The position numbers and the translations under genes were made by a program. This document shows, in pieces, positions 1-7,812 of a stretch of DNA of 58,544 nucleotides (the stretch's first letter is position 1; the number at the start of each line of letters is the position of its first letter). Source of the stretch: Actinomycetota bacterium (lineage in GTDB: Bacteria > Actinomycetota > Actinomycetes > Actinomycetales > Microbacteriaceae); the NCBI GenBank assembly GCA_020161315.1, contig JAIUOH010000021.1, positions 1 to 58,544 of the forward strand, in the 5' to 3' direction. A model generated the notes under the pieces. It had not been told where the DNA came from. It made no database searches and saw only the letters and a program-made list of their open reading frames with translations.

Positions 1-42
1 TAAGCACCGCCCGAGCTACAAGAACTTTAAGGAAGAACTGAA

Positions 43-429
43 ATGGCAAGAGTAAAACGGGCCGTCAACGCCCACAAGAAGCGTCGCGTTATTCTCGAGC
101 GCGCAGAGGGCTACCGCGGACAGCGTTCGCGCCTCTACCGTAAGGCCAAGGAGCAGGTCACCCACTCGCTGGTCTACTCGTACAACGACCGCCGCAAGAA
201 GAAGGGCGACTTCCGTCGTCTCTGGATTCAGCGCATCAACGCTGGTGCACGCGCCAACGGCCTGACCTACAACCGTTTCATCCAGGGCCTCGCTCTCGCT
301 GACGTTGTGGTTGATCGCCGCATGCTCGCAGAGCTCGCTGTGAATGAGCCCGCATCGTTCGCTGCTCTCGTCGAGGTTGCCAAGAAGGCTCTGCCTGAGG
401 ATGTCAACGCCGCGAAGACTGCTGCCTAA
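43..429 (+). CDS. rplT: 50S ribosomal protein L20
   Basis: Encodes a 128-residue basic protein that matches bacterial L20, a primary 23S rRNA binding protein needed early in 50S assembly. The start [15 protein letters not shown] and the central [17 protein letters not shown] block with the following [15 protein letters not shown] stretch are L20 hallmarks, and the length fits the family with a short Ala-rich tail. A purine-rich ribosome site (AAGGAAGAA) lies just upstream of the ATG. The TAA at positions 1-3 is probably the end of rpmI, the usual upstream partner, but too little is present to call it. A strong terminator follows. Confidence 0.97.
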   Translation: MARVKRAVNAHKKRRVILERAEGYRGQRSRLYRKAKEQVTHSLVYSYNDRRKKKGDFRRLWIQRINAGARANGLTYNRFIQGLALADVVVDRRMLAELAVNEPASFAALVEVAKKALPEDVNAAKTAA

Positions 430-446
430 GCGTTTCTCGTTTCTGC

Positions 447-487
447 AAAAGGGATCGGCGCACCGTTCGCGGTGGCCGGTCCCTTTT
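447..487 (+). terminator. Rho-independent terminator after rplT
   Basis: Inverted repeat AAAAGGGATCGGC (447-459) with GCCGGTCCCTTTT (475-487), 13 base pairs with one G-U, and a T tract at the end of the 3' arm. It closes the rplT transcription unit before the rRNA methyltransferase gene. Confidence 0.85.
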
Positions 488-510
488 GCTGTGCCAGTTA
501 GATTGAAAGC

Positions 511-1308
511 ATGAGCATGATTGAGAACCCAAAAGCGCCTCGCGTGCGGCGCGTCGCAGCGCTCGCTCGTAAAAAGGATCGGCTCGCGGCCCAGCAGTTT
601 CTTGTTGAGGGGCCCCAGGCTGTGCGGGAGCTGTTGGTGCACTCGCCTGAGCTTGCTGTCGCTGTCTACGCCACCACAGGCAACGAGCCGTGGCAGTTTG
701 AGATGGATCGCCTCGCCGATGCAGCAGACGTGGAGATTGTTCGGGTGACCGACGAGGTGCTCGCGGCGATGGCCGAGACCGTGCAGCCGCAGGGTGTGGT
801 GGCTGTCGCGCGCATCGAGCGCGCCTCGCTCGCAGACTCGCTCAGCGGCGCCAGGCTGGTGGCTGTGCTGCACGAGGTGCGCGATCCCGGTAACGCAGGC
901 ACCGTGTTGCGTGCCGCCGACGCTGCGGGTGCCGACGCCGTGGTGTTCGCGGGGGAAAGCATCGACCCCTGGCACCCGAAGGTGGTGCGCTCAACTACAG
1001 GGTCGCTGTTTCACCTGGCGGTTGCCACCGCGGCAACGCTCGCCGAGGCAATCGACGCTGTTCGCGCGGCGGGCCTTGCGGTCGTCGCCGCCGATGTGAA
1101 CGGTGACGAGCTGAACGCTGGCGATGCCTCGCTTGCCCAGCCCACCGCCTGGGTGTTCGGAAACGAGGCCCGTGGCTTGACCGCCGCCGATCGTGCGCTC
1201 ACCGATAGGGCCCTGAGGCTGCCGATCTATGGCAAGGCCGAGTCGCTGAACCTTGCCACCGCCGCGAGCGTGTGCCTGTACACGACTGCATTCAGGCAGC
1301 GAGCGTAG
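511..1308 (+). CDS. TrmH/SpoU family RNA 2'-O-methyltransferase
   Basis: 265 residues of the SPOUT/TrmH superfamily: an N-terminal substrate-binding region (FLVEGPQAVRELL, around residues 31-43) followed by the knotted SAM-binding domain. Visible motifs are VLHEVRDPGNAGTVLRAADA (motif 1), a GNEARGL loop (motif 2) and a C-terminal LPIYGKAESLNLATAASV stretch (motif 3) that binds SAM. The family methylates ribose 2'-O in rRNA or tRNA; the exact nucleotide cannot be read from sequence. The ATG at 511 has a TAGATT box about 8 bases upstream and only a weak ribosome site, so it may be leaderless; a second ATG at 517 is possible. It commonly sits between rplT and pheST in actinobacteria, but pheST is not next to it here. 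Confidence 0.9.
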   Translation: MSMIENPKAPRVRRVAALARKKDRLAAQQFLVEGPQAVRELLVHSPELAVAVYATTGNEPWQFEMDRLADAADVEIVRVTDEVLAAMAETVQPQGVVAVARIERASLADSLSGARLVAVLHEVRDPGNAGTVLRAADAAGADAVVFAGESIDPWHPKVVRSTTGSLFHLAVATAATLAEAIDAVRAAGLAVVAADVNGDELNAGDASLAQPTAWVFGNEARGLTAADRALTDRALRLPIYGKAESLNLATAASVCLYTTAFRQRA

Positions 1309-1776
1309 CTACCACGGCACGAGCACGGGGCGCCCGCGAAAGAAACGCAGAGGGTTGACGTAACGCTCGTTGACTCGCACCCCCAGGTGCAGGCACTCGC
1401 TCGCACAGTGGCCACCCGTCGCAACTGTGCCGAGCGGCTGGCCGCGGGCGACCGGATCTCCGGGTTTGAGCTCACTTAGTACGGGCTCGAGTGAGAGCAG
1501 CGTCTCGCTGTCGACGCGAATCGAGAGCAGGGGGCGGTCAACCACCGTGCCGCTGAAGGTAACGACCCCAGCCACGGGGGCAAACACTCGCTGTGTTTCG
1601 GCCGTGGGAAGGTCGATGCCGCGATGGCCCGCCGCGTACGGGCCATGTGTGAGGTCATAGTGTTTGCTGACCTGCAGGCTGTCGCCGAGCGGTGGCAGCC
1701 AGATGGCGGCACTCGACACACTCAGTAGAAGAGCGAGTGAGCGCGCCACCAGGGCGTGCTTCTGAAAACGGATCAT
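1309..1776 (-). CDS. M23 family metallopeptidase, secreted
   Basis: About 155 residues with an N-terminal hydrophobic segment (ALVARSLALLLSVSSAA) that looks like a signal peptide, then a LytM/M23 peptidase fold: HRGIDL supplies the first zinc His and Asp, and the C-terminal CLHLGVR supplies the last zinc His. The usual His-x-His pair is Cys-x-His here, a variant that I recall from actinobacterial M23-like proteins, so peptidoglycan hydrolysis is uncertain. The ATG at 1776 places the signal peptide at the N terminus; a GTG at 1821 would add 15 residues. The gene converges on the methyltransferase, with directly abutting stop codons (TAG/CTA). Confidence 0.82.
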   Translation of the reverse strand: MIRFQKHALVARSLALLLSVSSAAIWLPPLGDSLQVSKHYDLTHGPYAAGHRGIDLPTAETQRVFAPVAGVVTFSGTVVDRPLLSIRVDSETLLSLEPVLSELKPGDPVARGQPLGTVATGGHCASECLHLGVRVNERYVNPLRFFRGRPVLVPW

Positions 1777-1906
1777 GCGCTGAGTGTCGCATGATCCTCG
1801 CCCCTGAAATCGGTTACTCACAAAACTCGTTCGATGCGCGCAAAACCGTTACCTGTGGAAAGCAAAAACGGTGCTCCTGAGTGCCGAACGCGTGGCGAAC
1901 TGATGC

Positions 1907-1912
1907 TAAGCT
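1907..1912 (+). promoter_or_regulatory. Probable -10 element of rpsB
   Basis: TAAGCT in the context GATGCTAAGCTAG, placing the transcript start near 1919 and leaving a leader of about 160 bases before rpsB. The -35 region is weak (TGCCGA around 1882). The same hexamer stands before pyrH, the SRP RNA gene and the ABM/alkB pair. Confidence 0.5.
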
Positions 1913-1918
1913 AGTAAG

Positions 1919-2082
1919 GCATCTCGAAAGAGGTGACTTCGCTTGCCCACACATCGTAGTTTCGCCACCGGTCTTCTGTTGCAGAAGCGGCGCGACACGA
2001 GGGCACCAGGTTTCGGGGCATCCGCCCGCGAAAGACAACCGTAATAGCGCGCTTTTTTGGCGCGCAGAATAGGAGACCGGCC
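1919..2082 (+). promoter_or_regulatory. rpsB 5' leader with possible leader ORF and hairpin
   Basis: The leader holds an AAAGAGG site (1927-1933) followed 9 bases later by a TTG (1943) opening a 33-codon frame rich in Arg and Ser that ends TAA TAG at 2042-2047. A short GCGCGC hairpin with a T6G loop (2047-2065) begins at the stop, and the rpsB ribosome site AGGAG follows at 2071. Ribosomal protein S2 leaders are autoregulatory in some other bacteria; whether this one is regulatory is inference. Confidence 0.35.
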
Positions 2083-2925
2083 ATGGCCGTCGTAACCATT
2101 CGCCAGCTGCTCGACAGCGGTGTGCACTTCGGACACCAGACCCGCCGCTGGAACCCGAAGATGAAGCGCTTTATTTTCACCGAGCGCTCGGGCATCTACA
2201 TCATCGACCTGCAGCAGTCGCTCGGCTACATCGACGAGGCATATGACTTCGTGAAGAACACCGTCGCACGCGGCGGCAACATTCTCTTCGTCGGCACCAA
2301 GAAGCAGGCCCAGGAGGCCATCGCTGAGCAGGCCGACCGCGTCAACCAGCCCTACGTGAACCAGCGCTGGCTCGGTGGCCTGCTGACCAACTTCGGCACC
2401 GTCACCGGTCGTCTCGAGAAGATGAAGGAGCTCGAGCAGCTCGACTTCGAGGGCGGCACCAGCGGCTTCACCAAGAAGGAGCTGCTGCTCAAGAAGCGCG
2501 AGCTCGACAAGCTGCAGAAGTCACTCGGCGGCATCCGTCACATGGGCAAGACCCCTTCGGCTCTCTGGGTTGTTGACACCAAGAAGGAGCACCTCGCAAT
2601 CGACGAGGCGAAGAAGCTCGGCATTCCCGTGATCGCCATTCTCGACACCAACTGCGACCCCGACGAGGTCACCTACCCGATCCCGGGTAACGACGACGCA
2701 ATCCGTTCGGTTGCGCTGCTCACCCGCGTGATCGCTGACGCCGTTGCTGAGGGTCTCATGGAGCGCCACCAGAAGCCTGCTGAGGGCGAAGCCGCTGAGC
2801 CGCTCGCTGAGTGGGAGGTCGAGCTGCTGAACGCAGACGCGCCTGTTGCAGAGGCTGAGGTAGTGGTCGAGGTTGCTGAGGTAGCTGCTGAGGCACCCGC
2901 CGCTGAGGCTCCTGCCGCCGAGTAA
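2083..2925 (+). CDS. rpsB: 30S ribosomal protein S2
   Basis: 280 residues matching S2 of the small subunit, which joins late in 30S assembly and supports S1 or mRNA binding. Diagnostic blocks are [19 protein letters not shown] near the N terminus, [14 protein letters not shown] in the middle and [26 protein letters not shown] near residue 200. The last ~45 residues form an Ala/Glu/Val-rich acidic tail ([14 protein letters not shown]), typical of actinobacterial S2 and probably disordered. The ATG has an AGGAG site 7 bases upstream. It forms an operon with tsf 65 bases downstream, the standard bacterial arrangement. Confidence 0.98.
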   Translation: MAVVTIRQLLDSGVHFGHQTRRWNPKMKRFIFTERSGIYIIDLQQSLGYIDEAYDFVKNTVARGGNILFVGTKKQAQEAIAEQADRVNQPYVNQRWLGGLLTNFGTVTGRLEKMKELEQLDFEGGTSGFTKKELLLKKRELDKLQKSLGGIRHMGKTPSALWVVDTKKEHLAIDEAKKLGIPVIAILDTNCDPDEVTYPIPGNDDAIRSVALLTRVIADAVAEGLMERHQKPAEGEAAEPLAEWEVELLNADAPVAEAEVVVEVAEVAAEAPAAEAPAAE

Positions 2926-2990
2926 TTGCTCGGCTGAGCAATTCGCAACCAATCTTTTCACTTTCAAATCTTTCCTAGAAGGAGTCACAC

Positions 2991-3821
2991 ATGGCTGCAG
3001 TAAGCATGGCCGCTGTGAAGGAGCTTCGCGAGCGTCTCGGCGCTGGCATGCTCGATAGCAAGAACGCACTCGTCGAGGCCGATGGTGACATCGAAAAGGC
3101 CATCGAGATTCTGCGTCTCAAGGGCCTCAAGGGCGTTGCAAAGCGCGAGGGCCGCGAGGCAAGCGAGGGCATGGTCGGCGTTCGTCAGACCGAAGGCGCC
3201 GCAACCATGATCGAGCTCGTGTGCGAGACCGACTTCGTCGCAAAGAACGAGAAGTTCCTCGCGCTCAGCGAGAAGGTGCTCGACGCAATCTCGGCTGCAG
3301 GTGCTGCTGACGTTGAAGCTGCTCTTGCAGCTCCGCTCGAGGGCAAGACCGTCGGCGAGGTTATCACCGACGAGTCGGCGATCATCGGCGAGCGCATCGA
3401 GGTGCGTAAGGTTACGCGCATCGAGGCTCCCGGCACCGCTGTGTACCTGCACCGCACCTCGAAGGATCTGCCGCCGCAGATCGGCGTGGTCGTTGGCTAC
3501 GAGGGCGCAGACGAGAAGGCTGCCCTGAGTATCGCTCAGCACATCTCGTTCGCTGATCCGCTGTACGTCAGCCGCGATGAGGTTCCCGCTGAAGAGGTCG
3601 AGAAGGAGCGCGCGCTCGTTACCGAGATCTCGAAGAACGAGGGCAAGCCCGAGGCTGCGCTGCCGAAGATCGTAGAGGGTCGCCTCACTGCGTTCTTCAA
3701 GCAGGTCGCTCTGAACGAGCAGGTGCACGCACTCGACGCCGACAAGCGCGAGGTTGCAAAGGTTGCTGAGGCAGCTGGCATCACCGTCACGAGCTTCGCT
3801 CGTAGCAAGGTCGGCGCCTAA
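2991..3821 (+). CDS. tsf: Translation elongation factor Ts
   Basis: 276 residues; guanine nucleotide exchange factor for EF-Tu. The N-terminal UBA-like module carries VKELRERLGAGMLDSKNALVEA, and the core holds the TDFVAKNE motif that contacts EF-Tu. Length fits the actinobacterial two-subdomain form. The ATG at 2991 has a perfect AGAAGGAG site; an internal ATG five codons later is less well placed. Co-transcribed with rpsB and followed by a strong terminator. Confidence 0.97.
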   Translation: MAAVSMAAVKELRERLGAGMLDSKNALVEADGDIEKAIEILRLKGLKGVAKREGREASEGMVGVRQTEGAATMIELVCETDFVAKNEKFLALSEKVLDAISAAGAADVEAALAAPLEGKTVGEVITDESAIIGERIEVRKVTRIEAPGTAVYLHRTSKDLPPQIGVVVGYEGADEKAALSIAQHISFADPLYVSRDEVPAEEVEKERALVTEISKNEGKPEAALPKIVEGRLTAFFKQVALNEQVHALDADKREVAKVAEAAGITVTSFARSKVGA

Positions 3822-3829
3822 CACGCGCA

Positions 3830-3869
3830 CAAGAGCCCGGGTCGCACTCAGTAGCGGCCCGGGCTCTTG
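3830..3869 (+). terminator. Terminator after tsf
   Basis: Perfect 12-bp stem CAAGAGCCCGGG (3830-3841) / CCCGGGCTCTTG (3858-3869) with a 16-base loop, just downstream of the tsf stop. There is no long T tract, as often in high-GC actinobacteria. It separates rpsB-tsf from pyrH. Confidence 0.8.
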
Positions 3870-3926
3870 CTGTGCCCCCCCACTCGCTTAGCCGCCGCCG
3901 TGCCTATGAAACGCTGCCGTGCCCGC

Positions 3927-3932
3927 TAAGCT
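3927..3932 (+). promoter_or_regulatory. Probable -10 element of pyrH
   Basis: TAAGCT in CCGCTAAGCTGATC, 37 bases upstream of the pyrH ATG and downstream of the tsf terminator. The -35 region is poor. Identical to the rpsB and SRP RNA -10 boxes. Confidence 0.45.
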
Positions 3933-3968
3933 GATCAAGACACCCTCACCACCTCAAGGAGTTCACCC

Positions 3969-4682
3969 ATGTCAACACCCCGCAAGCGTCGCGTTCTGCT
4001 CAAGCTCTCGGGTGAGGCGTTTGGGGGAGGCACGCTTGGCGTGAACCCCGATGTGGTGAGCCAGATTGCGCGAGAGATTGCCGCTGCAATGGAGAGTGCA
4101 GAGGTTGCGATCGTTGTTGGCGGTGGCAACTTCTTCCGCGGTGCAGAGCTCTCACAGCGAGGCATGGATCGCGCTCGTGCAGACTACATGGGCATGCTCG
4201 GTACCGTCATGAACTCGCTTGCCCTGCAAGACTTCCTCGAGCAGGCCGGCGTTGAGACCCGTGTGCAGTCGGCCATCACGATGACTCAGGTCGCAGAGAC
4301 CTACATTCCGCTGCGGGCGGTGCGCCACCTCGAGAAGGGCCGTGTCGTCATCTTCGGTGCCGGCGCCGGCCTGCCGTACTTCTCGACCGATACCGTTGCT
4401 GCGCAGCGTGCGCTTGAGATTCAGGCCGACGAGGTGCTGGTTGCGAAGAACGGCGTCGATGGCGTCTACACGGCTGATCCGCACAAGGATCCGACGGCAA
4501 CGTTGATCGAAGACATCACCTACGGCGACGCGCTCGTCAAGGGGCTGAAAGTCGTAGACTCGACCGCATTCAGCCTCTGCATGGACAACGGTATGCCGAT
4601 GCGCGTGTTTGGCATGGAGCCGACCGGCAACGTTACCGAGGCGATTCGTGGTGAGCGCCTCGGCACCCTCGTGCACCGCTAA
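3969..4682 (+). CDS. pyrH: UMP kinase
   Basis: 237 residues of the amino-acid-kinase fold; phosphorylates UMP to UDP with ATP in pyrimidine nucleotide synthesis. Visible are the N-terminal [11 protein letters not shown] phosphate-binding loop, the [10 protein letters not shown] loop, the [11 protein letters not shown] helix typical of hexameric bacterial UMP kinase, and the C-terminal ATP-site [12 protein letters not shown]. It has its own promoter and an AAGGAG site, and lies in the conserved rpsB-tsf-pyrH-frr-cdsA string. Confidence 0.97.
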   Translation: MSTPRKRRVLLKLSGEAFGGGTLGVNPDVVSQIAREIAAAMESAEVAIVVGGGNFFRGAELSQRGMDRARADYMGMLGTVMNSLALQDFLEQAGVETRVQSAITMTQVAETYIPLRAVRHLEKGRVVIFGAGAGLPYFSTDTVAAQRALEIQADEVLVAKNGVDGVYTADPHKDPTATLIEDITYGDALVKGLKVVDSTAFSLCMDNGMPMRVFGMEPTGNVTEAIRGERLGTLVHR

Positions 4683-4774
4683 ACACCTGTGTGGCGAGTC
4701 TCGCTCATCGAGCGCACACCGAACCTCGCCCACCACTAGACTTTTCATATTGAACCCACCCTGAAGGAGCAACC

Positions 4775-5329
4775 GTGATCGACGAGGTCTTCGCTGACGT
4801 CAAAGAACGTATGACCAAAGCAGTTGAGGCTGCCCGTGAGAGCTTTGGCACCGTGCGCACCGGTCGCGCAAACCCGTCGCTGCTGCAGGGCGTGCAGGTT
4901 GACTACTACGGCACCCCAACCCCGCTGCCACAGCTGGCCTCGGTTGCAAACCAAGATGCGCGCAGCCTCATCATCACCCCCTACGACAGGGGTGCGATGA
5001 AAGACATCGAGCAGGCTATCCGCGATATGCCAAACCTCGGAGCCAACCCCAGCAACGACGGCAACGTGATTCGCGTCACCCTGCCCGAGCTCACCGAAGA
5101 GCGCCGCAAGGAGTTCGTGAAGATCGTGAAGTCGCGCGCCGAAGACGCACGAGTCGCAGTGCGCAACGTGCGTCGATTCGGCAAGGACTCGTTCGATGCG
5201 CTCAAGAGCGAGGTTGGCGAAGACGAGCTCGCCCGTGCTGAGAAAGAGCTTGACGCAGTCACCAAGCAGTTCATCGATCAGATCGATGACTCGCTGAAGC
5301 ACAAAGAAGCAGAGCTGCTGGAGGTCTAG
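4775..5329 (+). CDS. frr: Ribosome recycling factor
   Basis: 184 residues, standard RRF length; with EF-G it splits the post-termination ribosome. The [14 protein letters not shown] motif and the C-terminal [13 protein letters not shown] helix region with coiled-coil residues identify the family. GTG start with an AAGGAG site 6 bases upstream; a TAGACT box about 32 bases before the start may be a promoter of its own. Followed after 7 bases by cdsA. Confidence 0.97.
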   Translation: MIDEVFADVKERMTKAVEAARESFGTVRTGRANPSLLQGVQVDYYGTPTPLPQLASVANQDARSLIITPYDRGAMKDIEQAIRDMPNLGANPSNDGNVIRVTLPELTEERRKEFVKIVKSRAEDARVAVRNVRRFGKDSFDALKSEVGEDELARAEKELDAVTKQFIDQIDDSLKHKEAELLEV

Positions 5330-5336
5330 TCAGACC

Positions 5337-6269
5337 ATGTCAGGGCAGGATCGTCGAGACGAACTGCGAGGCGAGCTTCGCGCGCAGATTGACGGCGCAA
5401 AAGCCCAGTTCGAGGCAACTAGCGCAAAGATCGAGCAGCGAGCAGGCCGCAATCTGTTTCTCGCAGTGCTGAGCGGTCTGATTTTTGCTGCCGCGTTTGT
5501 GGTCTCTCTGTTTACCTCATTTTGGGCGTTCGTCAGCCTGATCGCTGTGCTCGTCACGATTGCTCTCGTTGAACTCGCTGCCGCGTTTCGAGTGGGCGGT
5601 CGCCGAGTCCCCAGGGTCGGCGCCGCAATTGGCGGTCTCGTGATTGTCGCCGGTGCCGCATTCTTCGGTGCGAAGGGCCTGCTGCTTGCGCTCTTCGCAG
5701 CCTCAGTGCTGCTGGTGATCTGGCGTCTCATAGAGGGCCTTGTGCCGGCATGGGAGGTGCCTCCGAAGACGCTTATTCGTGACGTCTTCTCGGGCTTGTT
5801 TGCGCTTGTGTACGTTGCGTTTCTGGCTTCGACCACGATCTTGCTTGTGCAAGCCCCGAACGGGCAGTGGTGGGTGTTCGCGCTCGTGCTCGTAGTCGTT
5901 TCGGTCGATGTAGGTGCATATGCGGCTGGCGTTACCCTTGGCAAGCACAAGATGACACCGAGAATTAGCCCAAACAAGACCTGGGAGGGTTTTGGCGGTG
6001 CCGCGCTTGTTGCGGTGCTGTCGGGCGTCGCCATTTCGCTGTTCGCGCTTGACCAACCCTGGTGGGTTGGTGTGCTGCTTGGGCTTGTGGTGCTGCTTAC
6101 CGCAACCGGAGGCGATCTGACGGAGTCGCTGATCAAGCGTAACCTTGGTGTGAAAGATATGAGTTCCTGGATCCCGGGCCACGGTGGCTTTCTGGATCGA
6201 CTTGATTCGTTGTTGCCCTCAGCCATTGGCGTGTACGGGGTAGCGTTGAGCTTAGGGGTGTTTGCATGA
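5337..6269 (+). CDS. cdsA: Phosphatidate cytidylyltransferase (CDP-diglyceride synthase)
   Basis: 310 residues, makes CDP-diacylglycerol from phosphatidic acid and CTP, the branch point to all phospholipids, in the cytoplasmic membrane. An N-terminal cytosolic helix (about 45 residues) precedes roughly eight membrane segments. The CTP-transferase signature appears near residues 268-290 as SLIKRNLGVKDMSSWIPGHGG followed by FLDRLDSL. The ribosome site GGAGG lies inside the last frr codons, so translation is probably coupled. Its last codons overlap the next gene by 4 bases (ATGA). Confidence 0.94.
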   Translation: MSGQDRRDELRGELRAQIDGAKAQFEATSAKIEQRAGRNLFLAVLSGLIFAAAFVVSLFTSFWAFVSLIAVLVTIALVELAAAFRVGGRRVPRVGAAIGGLVIVAGAAFFGAKGLLLALFAASVLLVIWRLIEGLVPAWEVPPKTLIRDVFSGLFALVYVAFLASTTILLVQAPNGQWWVFALVLVVVSVDVGAYAAGVTLGKHKMTPRISPNKTWEGFGGAALVAVLSGVAISLFALDQPWWVGVLLGLVVLLTATGGDLTESLIKRNLGVKDMSSWIPGHGGFLDRLDSLLPSAIGVYGVALSLGVFA

Positions 6270-6850
6270 GTGGCGCAGCTACGACGGCGTCGGCGGGGGA
6301 GCACGGTGCATTTCCTGTCGCTGAACGAGGGCGTCTCGGGTACCAAGTGGATGCGGTCGATGCGTTCCTCGAACGCGCTCGGCATACCTATGATGAGGCC
6401 CAATCTGGCTCGACTCCCGTCACTGCGGCTGAGATTCGACAGCTCGCGTTTCCGCTGAAGAAGCGAGGCTACTCTGCGCGCTTTGTCGACGCTGCGATGG
6501 ATCGCCTTGAAGAGGTGTTCTACGAGCGCGAGCGGCGTACGCGCATGCAGCAGATCGGTGACGACGCGTGGTGGGCTGAGGTCGGTCAGCTTCTGCGTGA
6601 GGTGCGGGGGCGCCTCGATCGCCCACGAGGAAAGCGTTTTCAACTTCGCGGCGTCTTCGCGAGCGGCTACAGGCGCTCTCAGGTAGATGCGTTCCTTGAC
6701 CGGGTTTCTGCGATGTTTGCCGGCACGGATCAGCTCACTACCGTTGAGGTGCGCGGGGTGGTGTTTCATTCGCAGTGGCGCGGGTACAACGAAGACCAGG
6801 TCGATGCGCTGCTCGACTCGGTTATCGAGTTGCTGCTCGCCACTCGCTGA
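6266..6850 (+). CDS. DivIVA-like repeat protein
   Basis: 194 residues containing four copies of a short DivIVA N-terminal-like motif, GY-x4-VD-x-hLDR: GYQVDAVDAFLER (residues 25-37), GYSARFVDAAMDR (69-81), GYRRSQVDAFLDR (134-146) and GYNEDQVDALLDS (173-185). Three are preceded by an F/V-rich turn like the one that precedes the membrane-binding loop of DivIVA/Wag31. No transmembrane segment or long coiled coil. DivIVA family proteins mark the growing pole in actinobacteria; the role of this multi-copy form is unknown to me. Translationally coupled to cdsA by an ATGA overlap. Confidence 0.8.
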   Translation: MSGAATTASAGEHGAFPVAERGRLGYQVDAVDAFLERARHTYDEAQSGSTPVTAAEIRQLAFPLKKRGYSARFVDAAMDRLEEVFYERERRTRMQQIGDDAWWAEVGQLLREVRGRLDRPRGKRFQLRGVFASGYRRSQVDAFLDRVSAMFAGTDQLTTVEVRGVVFHSQWRGYNEDQVDALLDSVIELLLATR

Positions 6851-6868
6851 GCGCCCATCGGCCGCCAC

Positions 6869-6897
6869 TCGACCGAATTGCAGATCTGAGATAGAAT
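6869..6897 (+). promoter_or_regulatory. Promoter of the secreted transglycosylase gene
   Basis: TCGACC (6869-6874), 17-base spacer, TAGAAT (6892-6897). The predicted transcript start falls at or within a few bases of the GTG at 6907, and no ribosome site is present, so the mRNA is probably leaderless. Confidence 0.55.
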
Positions 6898-6906
6898 CGT
6901 TACATT

Positions 6907-7497
6907 GTGATTTCTTCTGCCGTTAGTTCAACCGCTCGTTCCACTGCAAAACGCTTGCGCGGCTACCTCGCCGCACTCGCGGTAGTGGGAATCGCGGGGG
7001 TGGCGATTATTGCTCCGTTCTCGGAACCTGGCCCCGCGCTCGCTGATCAGGCTTTCTACGAACGTATCAATCAGCAATTCGTTCCCGAAGACTCGCAGTC
7101 GCCAGAGATTCACCTCGAAGCGCCGACAGCCGAAGAACTACCCGCCCCGGAGCCCGCACCCATTGCGCCCGCCACGACGGGCGGCGGTGGTTCGGGCGAG
7201 ATTCCTCGCTACACCGGCGGCGGTTCACCTGCCGAGTGGATGGCCGCCGCGGGTATTCCAGAGAGCGACTGGGGCTATGTCGACGCCATCGTGCGTCGCG
7301 AAAGCGGTTGGAACCCCAACGCTACGAACTCGGGTAGCGGTGCTTGCGGTCTGGTGCAGGCGCTACCGTGCAGTAAAGTTCCGGGTAACGGATACGATCC
7401 TGTCGATAACCTGCGCTGGGCAATCGGCTATGCGAACGGGCGCTACGGAAGCTGGGCCGGGGCCTATGCGTTCTGGGAGGCGAATCACTGGTGGTAG
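6907..7497 (+). CDS. Secreted lytic transglycosylase-like protein
   Basis: 196 residues. A basic N terminus and hydrophobic segment (residues ~15-35) act as signal peptide or anchor; a Pro/Glu/Gly-rich linker follows; the C-terminal ~90 residues form a lysozyme-like SLT module with VDAIVRRESGWNPNA (putative catalytic Glu in RRESGW), a GLVQALP segment, DPVDNLRWAIGYANGRYG and a terminal aromatic AFWEANHWW. Such proteins cleave the glycan chains of peptidoglycan outside the membrane. GTG start, probably leaderless. Confidence 0.87.
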   Translation: MISSAVSSTARSTAKRLRGYLAALAVVGIAGVAIIAPFSEPGPALADQAFYERINQQFVPEDSQSPEIHLEAPTAEELPAPEPAPIAPATTGGGGSGEIPRYTGGGSPAEWMAAAGIPESDWGYVDAIVRRESGWNPNATNSGSGACGLVQALPCSKVPGNGYDPVDNLRWAIGYANGRYGSWAGAYAFWEANHWW

Positions 7498-7506
7498 GCA
7501 GCCAGT

Positions 7507-7812
7507 GTGACTCGCATGGCGCGTAGACGCGGCCCGAGCAAATACCAGCGGGCTGCCTTGGAGCCGGCACGAGATGTGACCAGGCTCGCGTATGGTGGAG
7601 CTCGCAAACAGTTTCGCCGTGGCACCGAGTGGTTTGTGCGTGAGATCCCTGCCCATCGTGCTGAAAAGGCCTACCGCTGCCCAGACTGCGGCACTGATAT
7701 TCCGGCGGGCCAGGCACACATCGTTGCATGGAGCGCCGAACATCTCTTCGGAGATGCTGCCGCGCTACAAGAGCGTCGGCACTTTCACGCGCACTGCTGG
7801 CGCCTGCCCTAA
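7507..7812 (+). CDS. Small conserved actinobacterial protein with zinc-ribbon-like motif
   Basis: 101 residues: a basic N terminus (MTRMARRRGPSKYQR), then YRCPDCGTDIPAGQAHIVAW and a C-terminal RRHFHAHCWR. The CPDC knuckle with the HFHAHC residues could bind one zinc ion. Homologues in actinobacteria are often labelled 'ATP/GTP-binding protein' without good reason; I do not know the function. GTG start 9 bases after the transglycosylase stop, so probably same transcript. Its stop overlaps the rnhA stop on the other strand (CTAA). Confidence 0.75.
   Translation: MTRMARRRGPSKYQRAALEPARDVTRLAYGGARKQFRRGTEWFVREIPAHRAEKAYRCPDCGTDIPAGQAHIVAWSAEHLFGDAAALQERRHFHAHCWRLP

Noticed and set aside
16-975. 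319-codon minus-strand frame opposite rplT and the methyltransferase
   Set aside because: Crosses a terminator and two clear genes; no family resemblance.
1881-2072. 63-codon plus-strand frame in the rpsB leader
   Set aside because: Would start upstream of the likely transcript start and has no ribosome site; the shorter TTG frame is the better candidate.
5330-6868. 512-codon minus-strand frame opposite cdsA and the DivIVA-repeat gene
   Set aside because: Low-complexity Ser/Thr/Arg translation, spans two coupled genes on the other strand.
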